From assembly GCF_014109805.1 (NCBI RefSeq), contig NZ_CP059400.1, positions 1,892,001 to 1,956,000 of the forward strand: a stretch of 64,000 nt of DNA, written 5' to 3'. The notes below the pieces were generated by a model. It was not told where the DNA came from, made no database searches, and worked only from the letters and a program-made list of their open reading frames with translations. This document shows positions 27,250 to 35,822 of this stretch, piece by piece. This stretch comes from Legionella sp. PC1000. Lineage in GTDB: Bacteria; Pseudomonadota; Gammaproteobacteria; Legionellales; Legionellaceae. The translations under genes and the position numbers were made by a program. Each line of letters opens with the position of its first letter. The stretch's first letter is position 1.

Positions 27250-27610
27250 TTATTAACCCGTTTACGCTTTGTTAGTTAAATATAAGCTCGCACGATTATA
27301 TTTTCCAATTTATGGAAAACATTATATTTATAAATTTACTTTTCGCCATTTCATCTTACCTCGAAATTCCGGACATCCTTTTTAGCAGGCTAATCCAAAC
27401 TAATTGAGTGCCATATTGCATGTTGAATGCAATCGCTGAGGAAAACGCATTCAATGTATGCGAATACAACCAATCGAGTTTCCGCTCTAGTTATACCCCA
27501 AAAAGCAAGCTGGTATGATCCAGGCTTTTTAAAGCTACTGTCTTTCAACTTTAAATTCCTGGGAAGGGTACTATTATATATTTGTATGAATTAAAAGAAA
27601 GGATACTATT
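27250..27610. other. 361-bp intergenic region with one inverted repeat
   Basis: No gene seen. TTGAATGC (27423-27430) pairs with GCATTCAA (27447-27454). The region must carry the divergent promoters of the permease-like gene and the SDR gene, but no convincing boxes were picked. Confidence 0.4.
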
Positions 27611-28477
27611 ATGACTCAAAAACCGAAGCCTCCATTTCCGGAGCAACCCATTACCCCACCTGGAATTGAAGAAGAAATGGACCCAAAGCCTCATTATGAA
27701 GCAGAGTCCTATCATCCTGCTGGAAAATTAAAAAATAAAGTCGCTTTGATAAGTGGAGGAGATTCAGGAATAGGTCGTTCTGTTGCGTTACTTTTTGCTC
27801 GCGAAGGTGCAGATGTGGCCCTGGTTTTTTTACCCGAAGAAAAGCGGGATGCAGATAAAATTAAGCAGGAAATTGAATCTTTGGATCGAAAAGTTTTGCT
27901 TATTGCAGGAGATTTGAAACAAGCAGATTTTTGCAAAAAAGCAGTGACGGATACTTTGGCTTTTTTCGAAAAGATAGACATTTTGGTTAATAATGCGGCT
28001 TTTCAAAAACATCAACCTAATCTGGATGCGGTGAGCATGGACCAATGGAATATTACCTTTACCAGTAACATTTATAACTATTATTATCTTTGTAAATTTG
28101 CAGTACCACATATGCAGCCCGGAAGTGTCATTATCAATACTGGTTCAATTACGGGATTAGAGGGAAGTAAAGAGCTTTTGGACTATTCTTCCACAAAAGG
28201 AGCCATTCATGCCTTTACCAAATCTCTAGCTAAAAATTTAATAGACAAGGGGATTCGCGTAAATTGCGTAGCACCAGGGCCTGTTTGGACTCCTTTAAAT
28301 CCAGCAGAAAGAACAAGCGAGAGTATAAAAAATTTTGGTGGAAACACTCCTATGGGGCGACCCGCGCAACCTGAAGAGATTGCCCCAGCTTATGTGTTTC
28401 TCGCTTCTAATGCGGATTCGGGATACATCAGTGGTCTCATTCTTCCTATTTTAGGGGGAAATACAATAGCCGGTTAG
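27611..28477 (+). CDS. short-chain dehydrogenase/reductase, YghA-like
   Basis: 288 residues. An N-terminal proline-rich extension (1-40) marks the YghA/stress-SDR group. The Rossmann motif is GGDSGIGRS (49-57), followed by NNAA (127-130), and the catalytic set Ser179, Tyr192, Lys196 (YSSTK). The PG motif (APGPVWTPL) and the C-terminal YISG-x-ILPILGG complete the classical SDR fold. It is an NAD(P)-dependent oxidoreductase of unknown substrate; YghA-type enzymes act on aldehydes and are often stress-induced. AAAGGATACT precedes the ATG. It is followed by the remnant of a small stress-type gene. Confidence 0.9.
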   Translation: MTQKPKPPFPEQPITPPGIEEEMDPKPHYEAESYHPAGKLKNKVALISGGDSGIGRSVALLFAREGADVALVFLPEEKRDADKIKQEIESLDRKVLLIAGDLKQADFCKKAVTDTLAFFEKIDILVNNAAFQKHQPNLDAVSMDQWNITFTSNIYNYYYLCKFAVPHMQPGSVIINTGSITGLEGSKELLDYSSTKGAIHAFTKSLAKNLIDKGIRVNCVAPGPVWTPLNPAERTSESIKNFGGNTPMGRPAQPEEIAPAYVFLASNADSGYISGLILPILGGNTIAG

Positions 28478-28651
28478 AAAGTGCTTTAAGTTATAAGGAA
28501 TATTTCCCAGGGAAAATAATTGGATTTATACAAAAAGTAGTGAGTTATAAAATATTCAGAAAGCTCATAATTATTTTTTATATCTATACTTGCATTGTAG
28601 ATGGTGTCGTTCTCAAAATTTGAATTGACATACAGTTAAAAGGAGATCGTT

Positions 28652-28807
28652 ATGAGCGAAGGAGATAAATCAAGTTATACAGATAAACAAAAGCGAACAG
28701 GCAAAACACATTGAGGATTCTTATGAAAAGGTATATCTAAGAAAGAAGCAGAAGAACGAGCTTGGCGTACGGTTAACAAACAAGATAAAGGTGGAAAGAA
28801 AAAATGA
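28652..28807 (+). pseudogene. small conserved hydrophilic protein gene with two compensating frameshifts
   Basis: AAAGGAGATCGTT precedes ATG and MSEGDKSSYTDKQKR; the next codons shift frame, but the other frames give QAKHIEDSYEK then KKEAEERAWRTVNKQDKGG ending KKK. This is the widespread small protein of the form GDKSSYTDKQKRKAEHIEESYE...KEAEERAWATVNK. One extra A near 28700 and one missing A near 28730 explain it. The protein as encoded stops after 20 residues. Confidence 0.8.
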
Positions 28808-28978
28808 TTTTAAACTTTTAAAAGCCTAAGTAAGATGATTATTTGGGCTTTTATTTTGAAGTAAGTGATTCTTCCTAATTTGTTATAATCGTATCACCTA
28901 AACTTTTAAAAAACACTATTATTTGATGCTTCAATATAAGCTATAATCTATTTAAATAGAGGATACTTTAATATTTTA

Positions 28979-29000
28979 TCGACCCCCTGGTTCGTAGCCA
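28979..29000 (-). repeat. tRNA-Arg(ACG) fragment, second attachment-site scar
   Basis: TCGACCCCCTGGTTCGTAGCC is the complement of the anticodon-loop to variable-region part of tRNA-Arg(ACG); the same core is at 25774-25795 and 38627-38646. It is followed 200 bp later by a broken lvrA, the first gene of a conjugative-element regulatory block, so it likely marks the left end of a lost element. Confidence 0.7.
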
Positions 29001-29196
29001 GATTGATTGAGAATAAATTATAATAAAATCAGTGAGTTGTGATGTAACAAATATAACAACTACTGCATGGAACTGCCCGAAATAAAAGAGATTATATTTA
29101 ACTTTGTTACAAATCTGCTACAGGGTAATTTTCAACAAGGTGATATATCTCAGTTCGGCTCACAAAAACATACGTGCGTTGCATTTTTTTATAGGC

Positions 29197-29390
29197 TGTT
29201 TGCGCCTGACCTATCTAATGGGAATTAGGCCTTATATGGATGCTAAAACTGGATTAGTCGGAGCTAAACGACGTATCATTCATCAATCGATATCAGAACA
29301 ATTATACGTTGAGCCACATCAAGGGATTAAAAGTCAGAGTTTTTCAAGCGCTATATGGATTAGTACGTGCTGGTGTTATTAGTATTGTAA
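29197..29390 (+). pseudogene. lvrA remnant
   Basis: The frame LTYLMGIRPYMDAKTGLVGA then KRRIIHQSISEQLYVEPHQG parallels residues 21-70 of the intact LvrA at 41443 (YLMGIRPYMDGKTGLVGIKR). At FSS/ALYG-like sequence a 16-bp deletion shifts the frame and the homology ends at about 29390. DNA identity is high, so the copies are related recently. The rest of 28478-29525 is non-coding. Confidence 0.88.
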
Positions 29391-29425
29391 GTTAAAAAAT
29401 TTGTATCATGGCAATCAAGAGAGAA

Positions 29426-29448
29426 GCCCCTTATAAAAAATAAGGGGC
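29426..29448. repeat. 9-bp hairpin downstream of the Sel1 cluster
   Basis: GCCCCTTAT (29426-29434), loop AAAAA, ATAAGGGGC (29440-29448). It lies 78 bp past the stop of the last Sel1 gene on the minus strand and could be that operon's terminator, though no T-run follows. Confidence 0.4.
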
Positions 29449-29455
29449 AGCGGCG

Positions 29456-29525
29456 TGAGCGACCGTGTATGGATGCCGTCGACAACTACGGCACCTCAGC
29501 ACTCCCGAAACATTGTCGACAAAGG
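29456..29525. repeat. 70-bp repeat downstream of a Sel1 gene, copy 1
   Basis: Identical to 35753-35822 (TGAGCGACCGTGTATGGATG ... GTCGACAAAGGCTACTTCAA). Each copy directly follows the stop of a Sel1 gene whose product ends ...KTPELK. It defines the edge of the duplicated block. Confidence 0.85.
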
Positions 29526-31247
29526 CTACTTCAATTCAGGTGTTTTCCCTTCCTTGAATTCGACTGGCTCAGGATATTGGCGCTCCCCCAGGAGTATTTT
29601 TGGATAACTAGCTGTTAACGTAGTTACCGAGGTGCTTTGGCGTGTTGCTGGCCTTGTTGTTTGCTGTTGGATTACTTGCTTTGTAATGGCAGGGATGTCA
29701 ATAGAAACACCGTATTGCTTCATCATCTGCAGACCTGCTTCATCGATAGCAGGCGGTTCATCATCGAGTGCAGCGTCTAATGGTGCCTGGATAATATGTA
29801 TGAGCAGCGCTTTAAATTGGAGCGGGCTACACTGTTTTTTGATGAGCATTGGTTGCGCACCATGACTAAATGCCGCAATTAAGAAGCGAATTAGATTATT
29901 ATTGTTTTCTTGCCAAAATGCAGAATCATCAGGAATGGCTACAAGTAACTTGGCAAACATATGGATGAACTCACGATGTTGCCTGGTATCTAAGAGCATG
30001 ACGTAGGATAATAATTGGGTGGCAAGTGCCTCCAAGTCAGATTTGGCTTCGTTATCCAAGTGAAGCAATACCTCGAGCTGATGTTTAACGAGTAAGGTAC
30101 AATAGGGCTGGATGGTTTCTAATTGTGCTTCTACCGTTAGCACTTTGCTGTTGTCGCCTTGAGATAAGTGAGCCATCATTTTTAATAGCAACTTTGCAAG
30201 CGCTACCTTTTCGGTCAGTGCCAAGACCGACGATTCGTGGGCAAAGGAGCTGAGTTTTTCAAAAACACTCCGAAGATAGGTATGGTTAGCCCCCAGGCGC
30301 TCTAAATCTTCATTGATAAACAACAAGCAATCGGAGGGGCGCTGAAGCGCCTTGAATGCCGCACATTGCGTGGCTATGGCTTTGCTGTCTAACCGATGAA
30401 TTCGTGCCAAAGCATAGTCTTTTAATGCCGATGCAGGAAAGCTGTTTATTTGAGTAATGCACCGCTGGACATCAACATCCGCAGTTCGATATAAAATCGC
30501 GGCAATCGAGAAATATTTAAGGGCTAAGCCGGTGTTATTTTTCCGATAGAAAACAGCCAGGTTCCATGCAGCACTCGCATGCGCTGCCCTTATCGCTTGA
30601 AGGTATAATTGAACCACTTTGTCATCACGCTCATTCTGGCTTAATTCTTTGCCTGCACGATTGTTTTCATACATCCATGCCAAGTTGCTTTGGGCTGGGG
30701 CATCTCCTGCTGTTGCCGCTTGAAGGTATAATTTAACTGCTTTGTCATCACGCTCATTCTGGCTTAATTCTTTGCCTGCACGATTGTTTTGATACATCAA
30801 TGCCAAGTTGTTTTGGGCTGGAGCATATCCTGCTGTTGCCGCTTGAAGGTATAATTTAACTGCTTTGTCATCACGCTCATCCTGGCTTAATTCTTTGCCT
30901 GCACGATTGTTTCTATACATCCATGCCAGCAGGTTTTGGGCTGGAGCATGGTGCTTTTCTGCCAGTATAGAAAAAAGTTCCTGTGCTTTTTCATCCGATT
31001 GGGCTATGCCAATACCTGATAAATAGCACAATCCTAATTTAAAATCTTCTGTGCTATCGCGCGATCTTGTTCGGGCTTCAAGAACCTCTTGCGTCAATGG
31101 GATGGTATCAAGCGATTCATTTTTTTTAAAAAAAAGTGCGGCAGAGAGGCTTCCTGACATCCAGGCTTCATAAAGTGCTAAAACACCATCCAGGTTATTT
31201 CCCTCTTTAATCAGTAATAAAGCTTTTTGGGTTGCTCGATCGTACAT
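29526..31247 (-). CDS. Sel1-repeat protein A (3 long repeats)
   Basis: 573 residues, no signal peptide. The N-terminal 105 residues include one degenerate Sel1 unit (FKLGLCYLSGIGIAQSDEKA). Then come three 41-residue units of the form AGKELSQ-x-ERDDKAV-x-LYLQA plus ATAG-x-APAQ-x-NLA-x-MY. The C-terminal 330 residues are helical and almost identical in all four paralogs, ending YPEPVEFKEGKTPELK. Sel1 repeats are TPR-like solenoids that bind proteins; Legionella EnhC, LpnE and LidL use them in host interaction, but here the role is unknown. The start overlaps the stop of copy B as TAATG, so translation is coupled. Last gene of a three-gene operon. Confidence 0.88.
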   Translation of the reverse strand: MYDRATQKALLLIKEGNNLDGVLALYEAWMSGSLSAALFFKKNESLDTIPLTQEVLEARTRSRDSTEDFKLGLCYLSGIGIAQSDEKAQELFSILAEKHHAPAQNLLAWMYRNNRAGKELSQDERDDKAVKLYLQAATAGYAPAQNNLALMYQNNRAGKELSQNERDDKAVKLYLQAATAGDAPAQSNLAWMYENNRAGKELSQNERDDKVVQLYLQAIRAAHASAAWNLAVFYRKNNTGLALKYFSIAAILYRTADVDVQRCITQINSFPASALKDYALARIHRLDSKAIATQCAAFKALQRPSDCLLFINEDLERLGANHTYLRSVFEKLSSFAHESSVLALTEKVALAKLLLKMMAHLSQGDNSKVLTVEAQLETIQPYCTLLVKHQLEVLLHLDNEAKSDLEALATQLLSYVMLLDTRQHREFIHMFAKLLVAIPDDSAFWQENNNNLIRFLIAAFSHGAQPMLIKKQCSPLQFKALLIHIIQAPLDAALDDEPPAIDEAGLQMMKQYGVSIDIPAITKQVIQQQTTRPATRQSTSVTTLTASYPKILLGERQYPEPVEFKEGKTPELK

Positions 31248-33112
31248 TAATAGGTTCTCCTCATCTTCAATTCAGCTGGTTCCTCTTTCTTGAATTCGAC
31301 TGGCTCAGGATATTGGCGCCTCCCCAGGAGTGTTTTTGGATAACTAGCTGTTAACGTAGTTACCGAGGTGCTTTGGCGTGTTGCTGGCCTTGTTGTTTGC
31401 TGTTGGATTACTTGCTTTGTAATGGCAGGGATGTCAATAGAAACACCGTATTGCTTCATCATCTGCAGACCTGCTTCATCGATAGCAGGGGGTTCATCAT
31501 CGAGTGCAGCGTCTAATGGTGCCTGGATAATATGCATGAATAGCACTTTAAATTGGAGAGCGCTGCACTGTTTTTTGATGAGCATTGGTTGCGCACCATG
31601 ACTAAATGCCGCAATTAAGAGGCGAATTAGATTATTATTGTTTTCTTGCCAAAATGCAGAATCATCAGGAATGGCTACAAGTAACTTGGCAAACATATGG
31701 ATGAACTCACGATGTTGCCTGGTATCTAAGAGCATGACGTAGGATAATAATTGGGTGGCAAGTGCCTCCAAGTCAGATTTGGCTTCGTTATCCAAGTGAA
31801 GCAATACCTCGAGCTGATGTTTAACGAGTAAGGTACAATAGGGCTGGATGGTTTCTAATTGTGCTTCTACCGTTAGCACTTTGCTGTTGTCGCCTTGAGA
31901 TAAGTGAGCCATCATTTTTAATAGCAACTTTGCAAGCGCTACCTTTTCGGTCAGTGCCAAGACCGACGATTCGTGGGCAAAGGAGCTGAGTTTTTCAAAA
32001 ACACTCCGAAGATAGGTATGGTTAGCCCCTAGGCGCTCTAAATCTTCATTGATAAACAACAAGCAATCGGAGGGGCGCTGAAGCGCCTTGAATGCCGCAC
32101 ATTGCGTGGCTATGGCTTTGCTGTCTAACCGATGAATTCGTGCCAAAGCATAGTCTTTTAATGCCGATGCAGGAAAGCTGTTTATTTGAGTAATGCACCT
32201 CTGGACATCAACATTCTCAGTTCGATATAAAATTGCGGCAATCGAGAAATATTTAAGGGCAAATTCGGTGTTATTTTTCTGATAGAAATAGAAAACAGCC
32301 AGGTTCCATGCGGCACTCGCATGCGCTGCCCTTATCGCTTGAAGGTATAATTGAACCACTTTGTCATCACGCTCATCCTGGCTTAATTCTTTGCCTGCAC
32401 GATTGTTTTCATACATCCATGCCAAGTTGTATTGGGCTAAGGCATATCCTGCTGTTGCCGCTTGAAGGTATAATTGAACCGCTTTGTCATCACGCTCATC
32501 CTGGCTTAATTCTTTGCCTGCACGACCTTCGTCATACATCCATGCCAAGTTGTTTTGGGCTAAGGCATATCCTGCTGTTGCCGCTTGTAGGTATAATTGA
32601 ACTGCTTTGTCATCACGCTCATCCTGGCTTAATTCTTTGCCTGCACGACCTTCGTCATACATCCATGCCAAGTTGTATTGGGCTAAGGCATATCCTGCTG
32701 TTGCCGCTTGTAGGTATAATTGAACTGCTTTGTCATCACGCTCATCCTGGCTTAATTCTTTGCCTGCACGATTGTTTCTATACATCCATGCCAGCAGGTT
32801 TTGGGCTGGAGCATGGTGCTTTTCTGCCAGTATAGAAAAAAGTTCCTGTGCTTTTTCATCCGATTGGGCTATGCCAATACCTGATAAATAGCACAATCCT
32901 AATTTAAAATCTTCTGTGCTATCGCGCGATCTTGTTCGGGCTTCAAGAACCTCTTGCGTCAATGGGATGGTATCAAGCGATTCATTTTTTTTAAAAAAAA
33001 GTGCGGCAGAGAGGCTTCCTGACATCCAGGCTTCATAAAGTGCTAAAACACCATCCAGGTTATTTCCCTCTTTAATCAGTAATAAAGCTTTTTGGGTTGC
33101 TCGATCGTACAT
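31247..33112 (-). CDS. Sel1-repeat protein B (4 long repeats)
   Basis: 621 residues, near-identical to copy A except for one extra 41-residue unit, a two-residue insertion (VFYFYQKNNTE) and a C-terminus ending AELKMRRTY. That last stretch is encoded by ATGAGGAGAACCTATTAATG, so the codons for Met-Arg-Arg form the ribosome binding site (GAGGAGA) of the next gene, whose ATG overlaps the TAA. The repeats carry either NNRAGK or EGRAGK at their joints. No signal peptide. The near-identical C-terminal halves indicate recent duplication or gene conversion. Confidence 0.88.
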   Translation of the reverse strand: MYDRATQKALLLIKEGNNLDGVLALYEAWMSGSLSAALFFKKNESLDTIPLTQEVLEARTRSRDSTEDFKLGLCYLSGIGIAQSDEKAQELFSILAEKHHAPAQNLLAWMYRNNRAGKELSQDERDDKAVQLYLQAATAGYALAQYNLAWMYDEGRAGKELSQDERDDKAVQLYLQAATAGYALAQNNLAWMYDEGRAGKELSQDERDDKAVQLYLQAATAGYALAQYNLAWMYENNRAGKELSQDERDDKVVQLYLQAIRAAHASAAWNLAVFYFYQKNNTEFALKYFSIAAILYRTENVDVQRCITQINSFPASALKDYALARIHRLDSKAIATQCAAFKALQRPSDCLLFINEDLERLGANHTYLRSVFEKLSSFAHESSVLALTEKVALAKLLLKMMAHLSQGDNSKVLTVEAQLETIQPYCTLLVKHQLEVLLHLDNEAKSDLEALATQLLSYVMLLDTRQHREFIHMFAKLLVAIPDDSAFWQENNNNLIRLLIAAFSHGAQPMLIKKQCSALQFKVLFMHIIQAPLDAALDDEPPAIDEAGLQMMKQYGVSIDIPAITKQVIQQQTTRPATRQSTSVTTLTASYPKTLLGRRQYPEPVEFKKEEPAELKMRRTY

Positions 33113-35460
33113 TAATAGGTTCTCCTCATCTTCAATTCAACTGGTTCCTCTTTCTTGAATTCGACTGGCTCAGGATATTGGCGCCCCCCCAGGAGTATTT
33201 TTGGATAACTAGCTGTTAACGTAGTTACCGAGGTGCTTTGGCGTGTTGCTGGCCTTGTTGTTTGCTGTTGGATTACTTGCTTTGTAATGGCAGGGATGTC
33301 AATAGAAACACCGTATTGCTTCATCATCTGCAGACCTGCTTCATCGATAGCAGGCGGTTCATCATCGAGTGCAGCGTCTAATGGTGCCTGGATAATATGC
33401 ATGAGTAGCGCTTTAAATTGGAGAGCGCTGCACTGTTTTTTGATGAGCATTGGTTGTGCACCATGACTAAATGCCGCAATTAAGAAGCGAATTAGATTAT
33501 TATTGTTTTCTTGCCAAAATGCAGAATCATCAGGAATGGCTACAAGTAACTTGGCAAACATATGGATGAACTCACGATGTTGCCTGGTATCTAAGAGCAT
33601 GACGTAGGATAATAATTGGGTGGCAAGTGCCTCCAAGTCAGATTTGGCTTCGTTATCCAAGTGAAGCAATACCTCGAGCTGATGTTTAACGAGTAAGGTA
33701 CAATAGGGCTGGATGGTTTCTAATTGTGCTTCTACCGTTAGCACTTTGCTGTTGTCGCCTTGAGATAAGTGAGCCATCATTTTTAATAGCAACTTTGCAA
33801 GCGCTACCTTTTCGGTCAGTGCCAAGACCGACGATTCGTGGGCAAAGGAGCTGAGTTTTTCAAAAACACTCCGAAGATAGGTATGGTTAGCCCCCAGGCG
33901 CTCTAAATCTTCATTGATAAACAACAAGCAATCGGAGGGGCGCTGAAGCGCCTTGAATGCCGCACATTGCGTGGCTATGGCTTTGCTGTCTAACCGATGA
34001 ATTCGTGCCAAAGCATAGTCTTTTAATGCCGATGCAGGAAAGCTGTTTATTTGAGTAATGCACCGCTGGACATCAACATCCGCAGTTCGATATAAAATCG
34101 CGGCAATCGAGAAATATTTAAGGGCTAAGCCGGTATTATTTTTCCGATAGAAACCAGCCAGGTTCCATGCAGCACTAGCTTGCGCTGCCCTTATCGCTTG
34201 AAGGTATAATTGAACCGCTTTGTCATCACGCTCATTCTGGCTTAATTCTTTGCCTGCACGATTGTTTTCATACATCCATGCCAAGTTGCTTTGGGCTGGG
34301 GCATCTCCTGCTGTTGCAGCTTGAAGGTATAATTTAACTGCTTTGTCATCACGCTCATTCTGGCTTAATTCTTTGCCTGCACGATTGTTTTGATACATCA
34401 ATGCCAAGTTGTTTTGGGCTGGAGCATATCCTGCTGTTGCCGCTTGAAGGTATAATTTAACTGCTTTGTCATCACGCTCATCCTGGCTTAATTCTTTGCC
34501 TGCACGACCTTCGATATGCATCCATGCCAAGTTGTTTTGTGCTGGAGCATATCCTGCTGTTGCCGCTTGAAGGTATAATTTAACTGCTTTGTCATCACAC
34601 TCATCCTGGCTTAACTCTCTGCCTGCACGATTGTTTTGATACATCCATGCCAAGTTGTTTTGGGCTGGAGCATGTCCTGCTGTTGCCGCTTGAAGGTATA
34701 ATTTAACTACTTTGTCATCACGCTCATCCTGGCTTAATTCTTTGCCTGCACGATTGTTTTCATACATCCATGCCAAGTTGTCTTGGGCTAAGGCATATCC
34801 TGCTGTTGCCGCTTGAAGGTATAATTGAACCGCTTTGTCATCACGCTCATCCTGGCTTAATTCTTTGCCTGCACGACCTTCGATATACATCCATGCCAAG
34901 TTGTATTGGGCTAAGGCATATCCTGCTGTTGCCGCTTGAAGGTATAATTTAACTACTTTGTCATCACGCTCATTCTGGCTTAATTCTTTGTCTGCACGAT
35001 TGTTTTGATACATCAATGCCAAGTTGTTTTTTGCTGGAGCATATCCTGCTGTTGCCGCTTGAAGGTATAATTTAACTACTTTGTCATCACGCCCATCCTG
35101 GCTTAATTCTTTGCCTGCACGACCTTCGCCATACATCCATGCCAGCAGGTTTTGGGCGGGAGCATGATGCTTTTCTGCCAGTATAGAAAAAAGTTCCTGT
35201 GCTTTTTCATCCGATTGGGCTATGCCAATACCTGATAAATAGCACAATCCTAATTTAAAATCTGTGCTATCGTGCGATGTTGTTCGGGCTTCAAGAACCT
35301 CTTGCGTCAATGGGATCGTACCAAGCGGTTCATTTTTTTTAAAAAAAAGTGCGGCAGAGATGCTTCCTGATACCCAGGCTTCATAAAGTGCTAAAACACC
35401 ATCCAGGTTATTTCCCTCTTTAATCATTAATAAGGCTTTTTGGGTTGCTCGATCGTACAT
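33112..35460 (-). CDS. Sel1-repeat protein C (8 long repeats)
   Basis: 782 residues, the longest paralog, with eight 41-residue units (123-bp DNA repeats) between the conserved N-terminal region and the conserved C-terminal 330 residues. It ends VELKMRRTY and overlaps copy B by TAATG. First large gene of the C-B-A operon; its own ATG overlaps the stop of a 28-codon upstream frame. Small differences (one codon missing at TTSHDSTDFKLG, TRSRDSTEDF in others) show that copies have begun to diverge at the N-terminus while the C-terminus stays uniform. Confidence 0.88.
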   Translation of the reverse strand: MYDRATQKALLMIKEGNNLDGVLALYEAWVSGSISAALFFKKNEPLGTIPLTQEVLEARTTSHDSTDFKLGLCYLSGIGIAQSDEKAQELFSILAEKHHAPAQNLLAWMYGEGRAGKELSQDGRDDKVVKLYLQAATAGYAPAKNNLALMYQNNRADKELSQNERDDKVVKLYLQAATAGYALAQYNLAWMYIEGRAGKELSQDERDDKAVQLYLQAATAGYALAQDNLAWMYENNRAGKELSQDERDDKVVKLYLQAATAGHAPAQNNLAWMYQNNRAGRELSQDECDDKAVKLYLQAATAGYAPAQNNLAWMHIEGRAGKELSQDERDDKAVKLYLQAATAGYAPAQNNLALMYQNNRAGKELSQNERDDKAVKLYLQAATAGDAPAQSNLAWMYENNRAGKELSQNERDDKAVQLYLQAIRAAQASAAWNLAGFYRKNNTGLALKYFSIAAILYRTADVDVQRCITQINSFPASALKDYALARIHRLDSKAIATQCAAFKALQRPSDCLLFINEDLERLGANHTYLRSVFEKLSSFAHESSVLALTEKVALAKLLLKMMAHLSQGDNSKVLTVEAQLETIQPYCTLLVKHQLEVLLHLDNEAKSDLEALATQLLSYVMLLDTRQHREFIHMFAKLLVAIPDDSAFWQENNNNLIRFLIAAFSHGAQPMLIKKQCSALQFKALLMHIIQAPLDAALDDEPPAIDEAGLQMMKQYGVSIDIPAITKQVIQQQTTRPATRQSTSVTTLTASYPKILLGGRQYPEPVEFKKEEPVELKMRRTY

Positions 35461-35546
35461 TAATAGGTTCTCCTCATTTTCAATTCAGCTGGTACCTCTT
35501 TCTTGAAATCGAATCTCTCGGGATAATGAATTGCTGGCATAAGCAT
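35460..35546 (-). CDS. 28-codon leader frame overlapping the Sel1 C gene (remnant of an upstream paralog)
   Basis: From ATG at 35546 it reads MLMPAIHYPERFDFKKEV, then PAELKMRRTY, and stops as TAATG on the Sel1 C start codon. The end matches the C-termini of copies B and C, so it is either the tail of a deleted Sel1 gene or a kept leader peptide that couples translation. It is present unchanged before Sel1 D. Confidence 0.55.
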   Translation of the reverse strand: MLMPAIHYPERFDFKKEVPAELKMRRTY

Positions 35547-35718
35547 TTCTCTATTCGGTAAAATTAATGACAAATTGTGCTTTATATGTCTTGCGGTTGC
35601 ATCCGTGAAATTCACGTATTGACATATCAGGATAACTTGGATAAGTAGTAAGTCGGGATGGATGCTCGATAGGGTGCGTTCTTGCTGGCGCTTTAATTTT
35701 ATTTAACTTTGAAAATAT
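35461..35718. repeat. 258-bp upstream region duplicated before two Sel1 genes, copy 1
   Basis: Identical or nearly so to 37668-37925. It carries the leader frame and presumably the promoter for the C-B-A operon. A further minus-strand open frame (ending TYKAQFVINFTE at 35551) lies in it but has no supported start. The remainder of 35719-35822 contains the 70-bp downstream repeat of copy D. Confidence 0.85.
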
Positions 35719-35752
35719 AGCGTAGTTGAGCAGTGTCAAAAACGCACGGGCA

Positions 35753-35822
35753 TGAGCGACCGTGTATGGATGCCGTCGACAACTACGGCACCTCAGCACT
35801 CCCGAAACATTGTCGACAAAGG
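35753..35822. repeat. 70-bp repeat downstream of a Sel1 gene, copy 2
   Basis: Same sequence as 29456-29525, again placed directly after the stop codon of a Sel1 gene (D). Confidence 0.85.

Noticed and set aside
29632-29865. 77-residue plus-strand frame repeated at 31368, 33233 and 35929
   Set aside because: Antisense shadow of the conserved Sel1 C-terminal region; the identical copies only reflect the gene duplication.
32308-32835. 175-residue plus-strand frame rich in HAHPGLILCLHD repeats (also 36863-37390, 34770-34952)
   Set aside because: It is the reverse-complement shadow of the 123-bp Sel1 repeats; no ribosome binding site, and the repeat in the sense strand explains it.
30600-35150. 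Regular direct repeats that could suggest a CRISPR array
   Set aside because: The period is 123 bp, repeats are in frame with Sel1 proteins and there are no unique spacers.
35551-35799. 82-residue minus-strand frame upstream of Sel1 C
   Set aside because: Its first part crosses the 70-bp flank repeat junction and has no start signal; the shared second part is only duplicated leader DNA. Kept as a repeat, not a gene.
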